Shown here: positions 17,013 through 24,562 of the stretch, in pieces | How positions within the stretch are numbered: the stretch's first letter is position 1 | How the letters are laid out: each line of letters opens with the position of its first letter | Notes under the pieces: generated by a model | The model's database searches: none | What the model saw: only the letters and a program-made list of their open reading frames with translations | Told to the model about the DNA's origin: nothing | Origin: JACDAV01 sp964626755 | GTDB taxonomy: Bacteria > Chloroflexota > Limnocylindria > Limnocylindrales > CSP1-4 | Length of the DNA stretch: 64,000 bases | NCBI GenBank assembly: GCA_964626755.1 | Contig: CAZVGO010000050.1 | Coordinates: 62,001 to 126,000 of the forward strand | Reading direction: 5' to 3' | Position numbers and translations under genes: made by a program

Positions 17013-18057
17013 CGACCCGGGCGAGGTCGCCGACGCGTTCGACGAACCGAGCGAGGAACCTCGCGGCGTCCCCCTCGACCGCGATGTCGAGGTTCGGTGG
17101 CCGCTTCCAGGAGCGCCGCCAGTCGGTGACGGTCTCGCCGCTCGTGAGGGTGCCATGCAGCTCGACGTCGACGGTGAGTGCCTCGGTCCTGACGAGGCTC
17201 CGATCGAGGGCCGCGGCAACAGCGAAGGGATCGTGGATGAATGCGCCGTAGAAGCCGTCGTTCCGGCTGTGGAACTCCATGTAGAACCGGAGCGCATCGG
17301 CGATGAAGCGGACGACCGGGTTGCCGGCAACAGAGCGCGTCGCGTGCATCGGCTCTTCGCCCAGGGCGAGGGCGATCGAGTCGTCGGGGGTCGAGCCGGC
17401 GCGGCGGGCGAGCGCGACGACGTGCTCCGGCGTGATCTTTGCCCGCTCCGTGACGTCGAGACCCATCGCGAGCGGACGCGGGGTGCCGCCCGGCGCCGCC
17501 GCCTCCCACGCGTCGAACGCGGCCTTCGCGGCTTCGGGATCGACGTGGATGTTCCACTCGGTCGTCGGCGCGGTGTTGCCGGGCGACCGGTACGAGCCCC
17601 CCATGAGGACCCACGCCTTGAGGAGGCCCGGCAGCTCTGGCTCGCGCTGTAGCGCCACTGCCAGGTTCGTGAGCGGCCCGAGCGTGACGAGCATCAGCTC
17701 GCCCGGCCGCCGGCGCGCCTCCTCGACGATGAGGTCGCTCGCGTGCCGCCGGCTCAGGGCGCTCGTCGCATGGGGCAGCTCCGCGTAGCCGAGGCCGCGT
17801 GCGCCGTGGGTCTCGGGCGTCGTCTCGAGCGGCCGGACGAGCGGCACCTCTCGCCCGAGCGCCACCTCGATGTCCGGCCGGCCGGTGAGCTCGAGGACCG
17901 CTCGGGTGTTTTCCGCGACCTGCCGCGCGTCGACATTGCCGGAGACGCAGGTAACGGCCACGATCTCAGCATCGGGAGACCCGAGGGCGTAGAGCAGCGC
18001 CATCGCATCGTCGATACCGGTATCGACGTCGAGGATGAGCGGCTGGCGATCGGACAT
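16987..18057 (-). CDS. Inosine/uridine-preferring nucleoside hydrolase
   Basis: 356 aa. The N-terminal DVDTGIDDAMALLYAL is the calcium-binding signature of the family; LVTLGPLTNLAVAL and VLMGGSYRSPGN are further family blocks. It cleaves ribonucleosides to base and ribose. Leaderless-type -10 TACGAT ends 6 nt before the ATG. It faces the ECF operon and shares 26 bp with it. Functional coupling (import then hydrolysis) is an inference. Confidence 0.9.
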   Translation of the reverse strand: MSDRQPLILDVDTGIDDAMALLYALGSPDAEIVAVTCVSGNVDARQVAENTRAVLELTGRPDIEVALGREVPLVRPLETTPETHGARGLGYAELPHATSALSRRHASDLIVEEARRRPGELMLVTLGPLTNLAVALQREPELPGLLKAWVLMGGSYRSPGNTAPTTEWNIHVDPEAAKAAFDAWEAAAPGGTPRPLAMGLDVTERAKITPEHVVALARRAGSTPDDSIALALGEEPMHATRSVAGNPVVRFIADALRFYMEFHSRNDGFYGAFIHDPFAVAAALDRSLVRTEALTVDVELHGTLTSGETVTDWRRSWKRPPNLDIAVEGDAARFLARFVERVGDLARVVSPATSTR

Positions 18058-18063
18058 CGCCTG

Positions 18064-18069
18064 ATCGTA
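18064..18069 (-). promoter_or_regulatory. Leaderless -10 of the nucleoside hydrolase gene
   Basis: TACGAT on the minus strand, 6 nt before the ATG at 18057. No ribosome site. Confidence 0.55.
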
Positions 18070-18247
18070 GCCGCTGTGGCTGCACTCGGACTATGTCTGC
18101 CATAGCCGCTGGCCGGCCGGGTACGGATCAGCGCGCAGACCGCGCGGAGGGGTTCATCTCGCCTCCTTGCGTGGACACCCGTCTACTCCGCGCCAGTCCT
18201 GGTGGCCTGGTGATCGCCAGCGAAGCCTTCGCTGCTTCACTTTGTCG

Positions 18248-19050
18248 ATGAAGGCCCGCTCGCTCCTCGCTCAGAACCTCCGAATCACGGTCGCCCGAAC
18301 CGTGGGCGACGTCCGGCGGACCACCGGCTGGACCCAACAGGAGCTCGGGAGGCGCGCGAAGGTGTCGCGACAGATGGTCGGGTTGGTCGAGGCCGCTGGG
18401 GTGTCCCCTTCGTTCGAGGTCACGGCCCGGCTGTTTGGTGCGCTCGGGGTGCAGGCGGAACTTGTCGTTCGCCTCCCATTCCTTACCGACCGGCGCGCCC
18501 AGCGCGATCCGGCACATGCACGGTCTTCAGCCTACGTTCAGCGCCGTCTCGAGGGCCTTGGCTGGCTCGTCCGTCGTGAGATCGAGGTCGTTCACGGCCG
18601 GTCCCACGGGTGGATCGATCTGATGGCATTTGATCCGCGGACTCGCACGCTCGCGGTGATCGAGATCAAGACGCAACTCGACGACCTCGGGCAGATCGAG
18701 CGCACGCTCGCCTGGTATGAGCGAGAAGCATGGGCAGCCGCCCGCCGCCTCGGATGGCGACCGCCCAGGCCGTTGGCTGGGTTCTATCGTTAGCTACCAC
18801 GGCTTGCGACGATCGGATTCGAGGCAATCGCGATGCCGTGGCCTCCGCGTTCCCGTCCAGAGCCTCCGACCTGCTCGGGTGGCTGGCGCACGACGACATC
18901 ACTCCTCCGCCTCGGCGAGCAATTGCCCTGATCGACCCGAGCAGCCGCCGGCGCGATTGGCTGATACGCAGTCGGGTCGATGGCCGTCGGACCGCGGCGC
19001 CGTACCGTGACTACGCTGACTTCATGGCCGCCATTCGCCGGCACGCGTGA
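18248..19050 (+). pseudogene. Frameshifted XRE-type HTH protein with PD-(D/E)XK nuclease-like domain
   Basis: Frame 1 (18248-18793) encodes an N-terminal helix-turn-helix (GWTQQELGRRAKVSRQMVGLVEAAG) and then a PD-(D/E)XK-like core with SHGWIDLMAFD and LAVIEIKTQ. It stops at GFYR. The reading then seems to continue in another frame (to 19050) from about 18765: AQAVGWVLSLATTACDDRI followed by AFPSRASDLLGWLAHDD and ending DYADFMAAIRRHA, with an intact-looking C-terminus. One frameshift near 18760-18775 joins the halves. It could be decay, programmed shifting or an assembly error. Function unknown; it resembles lone regulators with nuclease folds. Confidence 0.55.
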
Positions 19051-19265
19051 ACCATGGCCGATCCGCTAGCCGGCTTGGCGCCGCAATAACGAACCAGCTC
19101 GGTGGCTCCGCCAGCTGCCCAGCGTTGATCCCGGGTCCTCGTGCTCATGCACGTTCGGCCAGCGGGAATGGCGCCGGAGGACGAGCCGCCAGGCGTCCCG
19201 GTCCGACCCACCCGCGCGGAGGCGCTTCGCCCAAGGGGACGCGGTCGCGGCCAGCTCGGTCGACC

Positions 19266-19271
19266 TACACT
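19266..19271 (+). promoter_or_regulatory. Leaderless -10 of the grpB-purK fusion gene
   Basis: TACACT, 6 nt before GTG 19278. The 227 nt between the frameshifted gene and this start hold no other recognisable feature. Confidence 0.58.
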
Positions 19272-19277
19272 CCCCGG

Positions 19278-21002
19278 GTGACCACCACGATCCGCGCGAC
19301 CCTCCCGATCCTCCCGTACAAGGGCGGTCCCGCCACGGTCGAGGAGTGGGATCCGGGCACTGTCGAGGTCGCGAGCCGGATCGCCGCCCTCGTTGCCGAA
19401 TCCCGACCTGACCTCGTCGTCGAGCACATCGGAAGCAGCGCGGTCCCGGGCCTGCCAGGCAAGAACGTCGTCGATCTCGGGATCGAAGCGGATCAGTCGG
19501 ACGTCGCGGCGGTCGCCCAGCTGCTCGAGGACCTCGGGTTCCAGCGCCAGACCGGCTCTCGCTCGTTCCCGCCGACGCGTCCGCTGATGATGGGTTCAAT
19601 CGAGCACGGCGGCCGGCCCTACCGGATCCACGCCCACGTCCATCCCCGCGGCCACCGCGTGTGGGGGCGGGAACACGCTCGCGACCTCGGCTTCCGCGAC
19701 GCCCTGCGCGCCGATGCCGCGCTTCGTGAGGAATACGCGGCGCGAAAACGGGCGATCGTGGATGGGTCGGTGGTCGACTCGTACCGCTACTCGCTGGCCA
19801 AGACCGAGTGGATCCGGGGCACGCTCGGGCGGCTGGGCCTCGCTGACCCGCCGATCCTCCCGCCGGCCACGATCGGCGTCGTCGGCGGCGGGCAGCTCGG
19901 GCGGATGCTCGGCCTCGCCGCTCGCCAGCTCGGCTATCGGTTCGTCGTGCTCGATCCCGACCCGTTATGCCCAGCCGCGGCTATTGCCGACCGGGTCGTG
20001 ACCGGCGCCTACGACGACACGCCCGCCGCGCTGGCGCTGGGGTCGAGCGCCGACGTCGTCACCGTGGAGCTCGAGCACGTCGCGCTCGACGTCGTGTCCC
20101 GCCTCGACCACGAGTGGCCGGTGCGCCCAGGCGTGTGGACCGTCGCTGCGACGCAGGACCGGATCGCGGAGCGGCGGTTCCTCGAGGCGGAAGGGGCGGC
20201 CGTCGCCCCATGGCGGGAGGTGCGCGACCAGGTGGAGCTGGTTCGGGCAACGGCCGAGCTGGGGCTCCCGCTCCGTCTCAAGGCCGCGCGCGGTGGGTAC
20301 GACGGCCGCGCTCAGGTCGGGCTCGCGACCGCGAGCGAGCTCGCTCGAGCTCTCGGTCGGATCGGCGCAGGGCCGGATCGGCCGGCGGTCGCCGAGCGCG
20401 AGCTCGCGTTCGAGGCCGAGCTGTCGGTCGTCTGCGCGCGGGGCGTGGATGGCCGCGCAGTCACGCTTCCGGTGGCGCGCAACCGCCACGACGAGGGGAT
20501 CCTCGTCGAATCCGTCGCGCCGGCGGCGATCCCGACGGCGGTGGCCACCAAGGCGTCCGAGCTCGCGATGCGGCTCGCGGAGGGCCTCGACCTCGTCGGG
20601 ACGCTGACCGTCGAGCTGTTCCTCATGCCCGATGGGTCGCTGGTCGTCAACGAGCTCGCGCCGCGGGTTCACAACAGCGGCCACTGGTCGATCGAGGGAG
20701 CGACGACGTCCCAGTTCGAGCAGCACGTCAGGGCGATCTGCGGTTTGCCGCTCGGGGCGGTGGAGATGCGAGCCGGAGGTGTGGCGACGGTCAACCTGCT
20801 CGGCAGCGGCCCGGACCGCGAGGCGCGCGCCACCGGCGTCGACCGAGCGCTCGCCCGTCCCGGCGTCCACTTGCACCTCTACGACAAGCGGCGCGTCTTC
20901 GAGCGTCGCAAGATGGGCCACGTCACTGCGCTGGGAGCGACGGTCGAACGTGCGCTCGAGCGAGCGCACGCGGCGGCGAAGGAGATCCAGTGGGAGACGT
21001 GA
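19278..21002 (+). CDS. purK: GrpB (UPF0157) domain fused to PurK
   Basis: 574 aa in one uninterrupted frame from GTG 19278. Residues ~1-190 are a GrpB/UPF0157 nucleotidyltransferase-like domain (VEHIGSSAVPGLPGKNVVDL, RDALRADAALREEYAARK). After a short linker, residues ~197-574 are N5-carboxyaminoimidazole ribonucleotide synthase: IGVVGGGQLGRMLGLAARQLG, then ATP-grasp blocks LRLKAARGGYDGRAQ and NELAPRVHNSGHWSIEG. PurK converts AIR to N5-CAIR in purine synthesis. The GrpB function is not established. purE follows with overlap. Confidence 0.9.
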   Translation: MTTTIRATLPILPYKGGPATVEEWDPGTVEVASRIAALVAESRPDLVVEHIGSSAVPGLPGKNVVDLGIEADQSDVAAVAQLLEDLGFQRQTGSRSFPPTRPLMMGSIEHGGRPYRIHAHVHPRGHRVWGREHARDLGFRDALRADAALREEYAARKRAIVDGSVVDSYRYSLAKTEWIRGTLGRLGLADPPILPPATIGVVGGGQLGRMLGLAARQLGYRFVVLDPDPLCPAAAIADRVVTGAYDDTPAALALGSSADVVTVELEHVALDVVSRLDHEWPVRPGVWTVAATQDRIAERRFLEAEGAAVAPWREVRDQVELVRATAELGLPLRLKAARGGYDGRAQVGLATASELARALGRIGAGPDRPAVAERELAFEAELSVVCARGVDGRAVTLPVARNRHDEGILVESVAPAAIPTAVATKASELAMRLAEGLDLVGTLTVELFLMPDGSLVVNELAPRVHNSGHWSIEGATTSQFEQHVRAICGLPLGAVEMRAGGVATVNLLGSGPDREARATGVDRALARPGVHLHLYDKRRVFERRKMGHVTALGATVERALERAHAAAKEIQWET

Positions 21003-21490
21003 CGGCAGCGCGGCCGGTCGTCGGGATCGTGGGAGGCAGCCGGTCGGACTTCCCGGTCCTCGAGAAAGCCTGCGCGCTGCTCAACATGCTCGAGGTACCG
21101 AACGAGATGCGGGTCGTGTCGGCCCACCGGACGCCCGATCACCTGTTCCGCTACGCGGAGGAGGCGGCGGGGCGAGGCCTCCGGGTGCTGATTGCCGGAG
21201 CGGGCGGCGCCGCCCATCTGCCCGGCATGCTCGCCGCGAAGACGCTCCTGCCGGTCATCGGCGTCCCGATCCCGACGCAACACCTCGGGGGCCTCGACTC
21301 GCTTCTGAGCATCGTCCAGATGCCGCGCGGGATCCCGGTCGCGACGGTTGCGATCGGCAATGCCGAGAACGCCGCGCTCCTCGCTGCCGAGATCCTGGCC
21401 CTATCCGACAAGTCGCTGGCGAAGCGCCTGGCTGACTACCGGGCGCAGCAGACCCAGGCGGTCATGGACGACCCGACAAACGCGGGGTAG
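20990..21490 (+). CDS. purE: N5-carboxyaminoimidazole ribonucleotide mutase PurE
   Basis: 166 aa from GTG 20990, preceded by AAGGAG; a second GTG at 20999 overlaps the purK stop. Motifs: GIVGGSRSDFPVLEKA, VVSAHRTPDHLFRYAEEA and AGAGGAAHLPGMLA, all typical of class I PurE. It takes N5-CAIR from the PurK half of the upstream protein. The 3' end overlaps a convergent membrane gene by 29 bp. Confidence 0.94.
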   Translation: MGDVTAARPVVGIVGGSRSDFPVLEKACALLNMLEVPNEMRVVSAHRTPDHLFRYAEEAAGRGLRVLIAGAGGAAHLPGMLAAKTLLPVIGVPIPTQHLGGLDSLLSIVQMPRGIPVATVAIGNAENAALLAAEILALSDKSLAKRLADYRAQQTQAVMDDPTNAG

Positions 21491-21947
21491 GGACGCGGAC
21501 CGCGCGTAGTCCCACCCAAGCCAGGCCGACGATCAAGCCCAGCACCAGTCCTACGAGGCCCCAGGTCACGGCGCCCTGCGCGGCGTAGAGGAGCCTGATG
21601 CTGAGGCCCTGGGCGAAACCAATGGTCGCCATGACGAAGGCCACGACACCGATCCCCACGGCTAGTCGGAAGAGGCGCCGCCGGTCGACGTGGGCGACGA
21701 GCACATAGGTGGCTGCCAGCCAGGAGAGCGCGCAGATGGCCAGGCTGAGAGCGATGCCGTCGGCCGTCCGAAGAGGCGGCCAGATCACCACCTCGACGGG
21801 GCAGGCCGGGCGAAGGGACATCCCGTCGCCTACCGTGGGATGGCAATTGCCGATGGTGGCGCCGCCGAACAGCACGACGACGGCTGCCGCCACCGGCGCG
21901 ATGAGCTCGATCAGCGCAGCAACGAAGAAGAGCCGGCGAGACGTCAC
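21462..21947 (-). CDS. Small four-TM membrane protein
   Basis: 161 aa from GTG 21947, with TACGCT ending 6 nt upstream. Four hydrophobic helices are visible (FFVAALIELIAPVAAAVVVLF, LSLAICALSWLAATYVLVA, LAVGIGVVAFVMATIGFA, GLVGLVLGLIVGLAWVGL). Two cysteines lie in the first extracytoplasmic loop (NCHP, PACPV). No family was recognised. Confidence 0.65.
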   Translation of the reverse strand: MTSRRLFFVAALIELIAPVAAAVVVLFGGATIGNCHPTVGDGMSLRPACPVEVVIWPPLRTADGIALSLAICALSWLAATYVLVAHVDRRRLFRLAVGIGVVAFVMATIGFAQGLSIRLLYAAQGAVTWGLVGLVLGLIVGLAWVGLRAVRVPTPRLSGRP

Positions 21948-21953
21948 TCCGGA

Positions 21954-21959
21954 AGCGTA
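21954..21959 (-). promoter_or_regulatory. Leaderless -10 of the small membrane protein
   Basis: TACGCT on the minus strand, 6 nt from GTG 21947. Confidence 0.45.
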
Positions 21960-22019
21960 GGGGGCCTTGCGCTCGGGGTGACGCCCCCCAATAGGACTAC
22001 ACGGGTTCGGGCGAGCGCC

Positions 22020-23018
22020 CTAGGCCAGCTCCACCGGCGTCAGGTCCAGGTCGACCATCCGGCCCTCGCGGCCCACCCGGAGGCCGACCCGCCTCCCGAC
22101 TGCCTCGCCGTCGAGGAGCCGCTGGAGGTCGCCGACCCCCTCGACCGGTGCGCCGTCGAGCTCGACGATCAGGTCGCCCGGCCGGACGCCCGCCGCGGCC
22201 GCCGGGCTGCCCTCGAGGAGCTGGACGACCTCGAGCGCCTGGCGCCGGCCGAGATCTGAGGCGAGCCGTGGGGGGAGCGGCCGCGACCCGCCAACGACGC
22301 CGAGGAACGCTCGCTTCACCCGACCGTCGCGGATCAAGGACCCGAGGATCCGCCGCGCGTTCGAGTCGATCGGCACCGCGAGCCCCAGGCCGACGCCGGC
22401 GACGGCCGTGTTGATCCCGACGACCCGGCCGCGCGAATCGGCTAGCGCCCCGCCGGAGTTGCCGGGGTTCAGAGCAGCGTCGGTCTGGATGACGTTCTCG
22501 ACGAGCCGGCTCGTCTGGCCGTCGCGCGTCGTGAGCGACCGCCCGAGCGCGCTCACGACCCCCGCCGTAACCGTGCCCGCGAACCCGAGCGGGTTGCCGA
22601 TCGCCACGACGAGCTGCCCGACCTTGAGCCTGGCCGCGTCGCCGAGCTTGGCCGGGACGAGGTCGCCGTCCGTCGAGCGGAGCACCGCGAGATCCGTGAG
22701 TGGATCGCGGCCGACGACCCGGAACTCGTGCTCTGTTCCGTCGGTGAACGCGGCGGTCCCGCGGTCCGTGCCCGCAACGACGTGGGCCGACGTGGCGATG
22801 AAGCCATCAGGCGTGAACGCCACGCCCGAGCCGGCGCCGCCCGCCGACCACGAGCCCATCTGGCGCGAGACGCGCAGGCTGGCGACCGAGGGAATGAGCG
22901 ACTCGGCGACGGCACTCACGGCCGCCGAGTACGCGTCGAGCACCGCCGAGTCGTCCTCATCGGGGCCGGCCGCGGCGGCCAGGGGGTCTGGACGAACCTC
23001 GATTGGCTCCGCAACCAT
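22020..23018 (-). CDS. HtrA-like serine protease with PDZ domain, apparently cytosolic
   Basis: 332 aa, ATG 23018. Chymotrypsin-fold triad: His in IATSAHVVAG, Asp in DPLTDLAVLRS, Ser in NPGNSGGALAD. One C-terminal PDZ domain (GVRPGDLIVELDGAPVEGVGDLQ). No signal peptide or transmembrane helix; the N-terminus is acidic and soluble, unusual for DegP/HtrA proteins. It starts 2 nt after the stop of another HtrA-like gene, so the two form an operon. Confidence 0.9.
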   Translation of the reverse strand: MVAEPIEVRPDPLAAAAGPDEDDSAVLDAYSAAVSAVAESLIPSVASLRVSRQMGSWSAGGAGSGVAFTPDGFIATSAHVVAGTDRGTAAFTDGTEHEFRVVGRDPLTDLAVLRSTDGDLVPAKLGDAARLKVGQLVVAIGNPLGFAGTVTAGVVSALGRSLTTRDGQTSRLVENVIQTDAALNPGNSGGALADSRGRVVGINTAVAGVGLGLAVPIDSNARRILGSLIRDGRVKRAFLGVVGGSRPLPPRLASDLGRRQALEVVQLLEGSPAAAAGVRPGDLIVELDGAPVEGVGDLQRLLDGEAVGRRVGLRVGREGRMVDLDLTPVELA

Positions 23019-23020
23019 CG

Positions 23021-23917
23021 TCAGGCCTCGCCGGCCACCGCGGTTCCACCGACCGCGATCGTCCGATCCTCGGTGCCCCGCACGATCTTTACCTCGTAGG
23101 AGTCGCCCGCGGCGGCGAGCGCCTCGAAGAGCTCGTCCGCATCGGTCACGGGCTTCCCCGCCGCCTCGACGATCAGGTCGCCCTCGCGGATGCCGGCTTT
23201 CGCGGCGAGGCTGCCGTCCTCGACTCCGCGGACGAGCAGGCCATCCCGCTCCGGCAGGCCGACCGACGACCGAAGCCGGCGGGCGACCTGGGACGGCGCC
23301 ACGGCGACGCCGAGCCGCGGACGGCTGACGGACTCGCCACGCCCCAGGGCGTCGATGCGCTCGCGGAGGGCGGCGTCCGCCGGCAGCGCCAGGTAGAAGC
23401 CCTCGCCGAGCCGGTTCGTGTTGATCCCCAGCAGCCGGCCCTTCGCGTCGACGATCGGCCCACCGGACGAGCCGGGAGCCATCGGCGCGGTGTGCTCCAT
23501 GCTCCCGGCGATCCGGCGCCCACCGGGGCCCCGGAAGGCTCGCGCCACCGCGGACACGGTTCCGAATGTCACCCGGGCACTGCCGCCCTGGGTGGCGGAC
23601 GCCCCGAACACGACCGCTCCCGGCTCCGCTGCCCCGCCGTCGCCCCACCCGAGAGGCTTCGCGGCGGCGGTGTCGACGTCCACGACCGCGAGGTCCCCGT
23701 CGACGTCGATGCCGGCGAGCCGGCCCTTCGTCGAGCGGCCGTCGGCGAACCTGACCGTGACCTCGTCGCCCCGGATGTTGTGGGCGTTAGTTAGCACCTT
23801 GCCCTTGGCGAAGATCACGCCGGAGCCACGCTGGTGGGACCCGATCCCGACCACGGTGGGGCCGACCTTCGCGGCAACGCTCGAGATGGCGGACTGAAGC
23901 TCGTCGATGGCGCTCAT
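23021..23917 (-). CDS. Second HtrA-like serine protease with PDZ domain
   Basis: 298 aa, ATG 23917. The triad is recognisable: His in VLTNAHNIRG, Asp in DVDGDLAVVDV, Ser in MAPGSSGGPIVD. The C-terminal PDZ domain reads GIREGDLIVEAAGKPVTDADELFEAL. It also lacks a signal peptide. The catalytic sites of the two neighbouring proteases differ enough that this is an old duplication. The promoter region upstream is shared with the divergent hxlR gene and holds a perfect palindrome. Confidence 0.88.
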   Translation of the reverse strand: MSAIDELQSAISSVAAKVGPTVVGIGSHQRGSGVIFAKGKVLTNAHNIRGDEVTVRFADGRSTKGRLAGIDVDGDLAVVDVDTAAAKPLGWGDGGAAEPGAVVFGASATQGGSARVTFGTVSAVARAFRGPGGRRIAGSMEHTAPMAPGSSGGPIVDAKGRLLGINTNRLGEGFYLALPADAALRERIDALGRGESVSRPRLGVAVAPSQVARRLRSSVGLPERDGLLVRGVEDGSLAAKAGIREGDLIVEAAGKPVTDADELFEALAAAGDSYEVKIVRGTEDRTIAVGGTAVAGEA

Positions 23918-23961
23918 GGGGGTTCGGAACTCCGTCGCTTTGATCGAGGGGGGATAGACTT

Positions 23962-23977
23962 GTAAGTTGCAACTTAC
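23962..23977. promoter_or_regulatory. Perfect 16-bp palindrome between the protease operon and hxlR
   Basis: GTAAGTTGCAACTTAC. It is strikingly AT-rich for this genome and sits in the 110-nt divergent intergenic region. HxlR dimers bind short palindromes near their own genes, so this is the likely operator, possibly controlling both directions. Confidence 0.65.
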
Positions 23978-24027
23978 TACTAACTGAGGAGACCTTGCAA
24001 GCCCGACCGTCGCCTACGATGGACCCG

Positions 24028-24462
24028 ATGCCCGAAACGACCGAAACCAGCCCGACCCGGCCGCTCGAGGCCGCGCTCGATCGCGTCGGCGACCGCTGGA
24101 GCCTGCTCCTCGTCGAGGCCCTCCTCGACGGGTCCCGCCGGTTCGGGGAGATCCAGGAGCTCCTGCCCGGCATTGCCCCGAACATCCTCACCGACCGGCT
24201 TCGCCGGCTCGAGCGCGAGGGAGTCCTGGTTGCCCGGCCCTACCAGCAGCGGCCGCCCCGGATGGAGTACACGCTCACCGCTGCCGGCCACGACCTCGCC
24301 GGAGCGCTCCGGCTCCTGGCCGACTGGGGCGGCCGCCGATCCGATCACGGCGATCCGCTCCGCCACGCGCTCTGCGGCACGCCGCTCGAGGCGCGCTGGT
24401 ACTGCCCGACATGCAGCCAGGCGGTCTCCGACAGCGAGGCACCGGAGACGCGCGTGGTCTGA
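24028..24462 (+). CDS. HxlR family transcriptional regulator with C-terminal CxxC
   Basis: 144 aa from ATG 24028; -10 TACGAT ends 7 nt upstream, so leaderless. The winged helix begins PLEAALDRVGDRWSLLLVEAL and includes GIAPNILTDRLRRLEREGVL and PRMEYTLTAAG, standard for HxlR. The C-terminus adds WYCPTCSQ, a possible metal or redox site that many HxlR proteins lack. It is divergent from the HtrA pair and precedes the serpin gene. Confidence 0.9.
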   Translation: MPETTETSPTRPLEAALDRVGDRWSLLLVEALLDGSRRFGEIQELLPGIAPNILTDRLRRLEREGVLVARPYQQRPPRMEYTLTAAGHDLAGALRLLADWGGRRSDHGDPLRHALCGTPLEARWYCPTCSQAVSDSEAPETRVV

Positions 24463-24562
24463 GCCGCGAGGAGGCGGCGTCACAAGGGCGCAGACTTGGC
24501 GTCCCACAGCAGTTACAGCAAGCCGGGGGCTACTCGTCGATCCGCCCAAGGAGGCGACTCGG

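Noticed and set aside
19396..19412. Third copy of the AATCCCGA half-site
   Set aside because: It lies inside grpB-purK coding sequence with no inverted partner.
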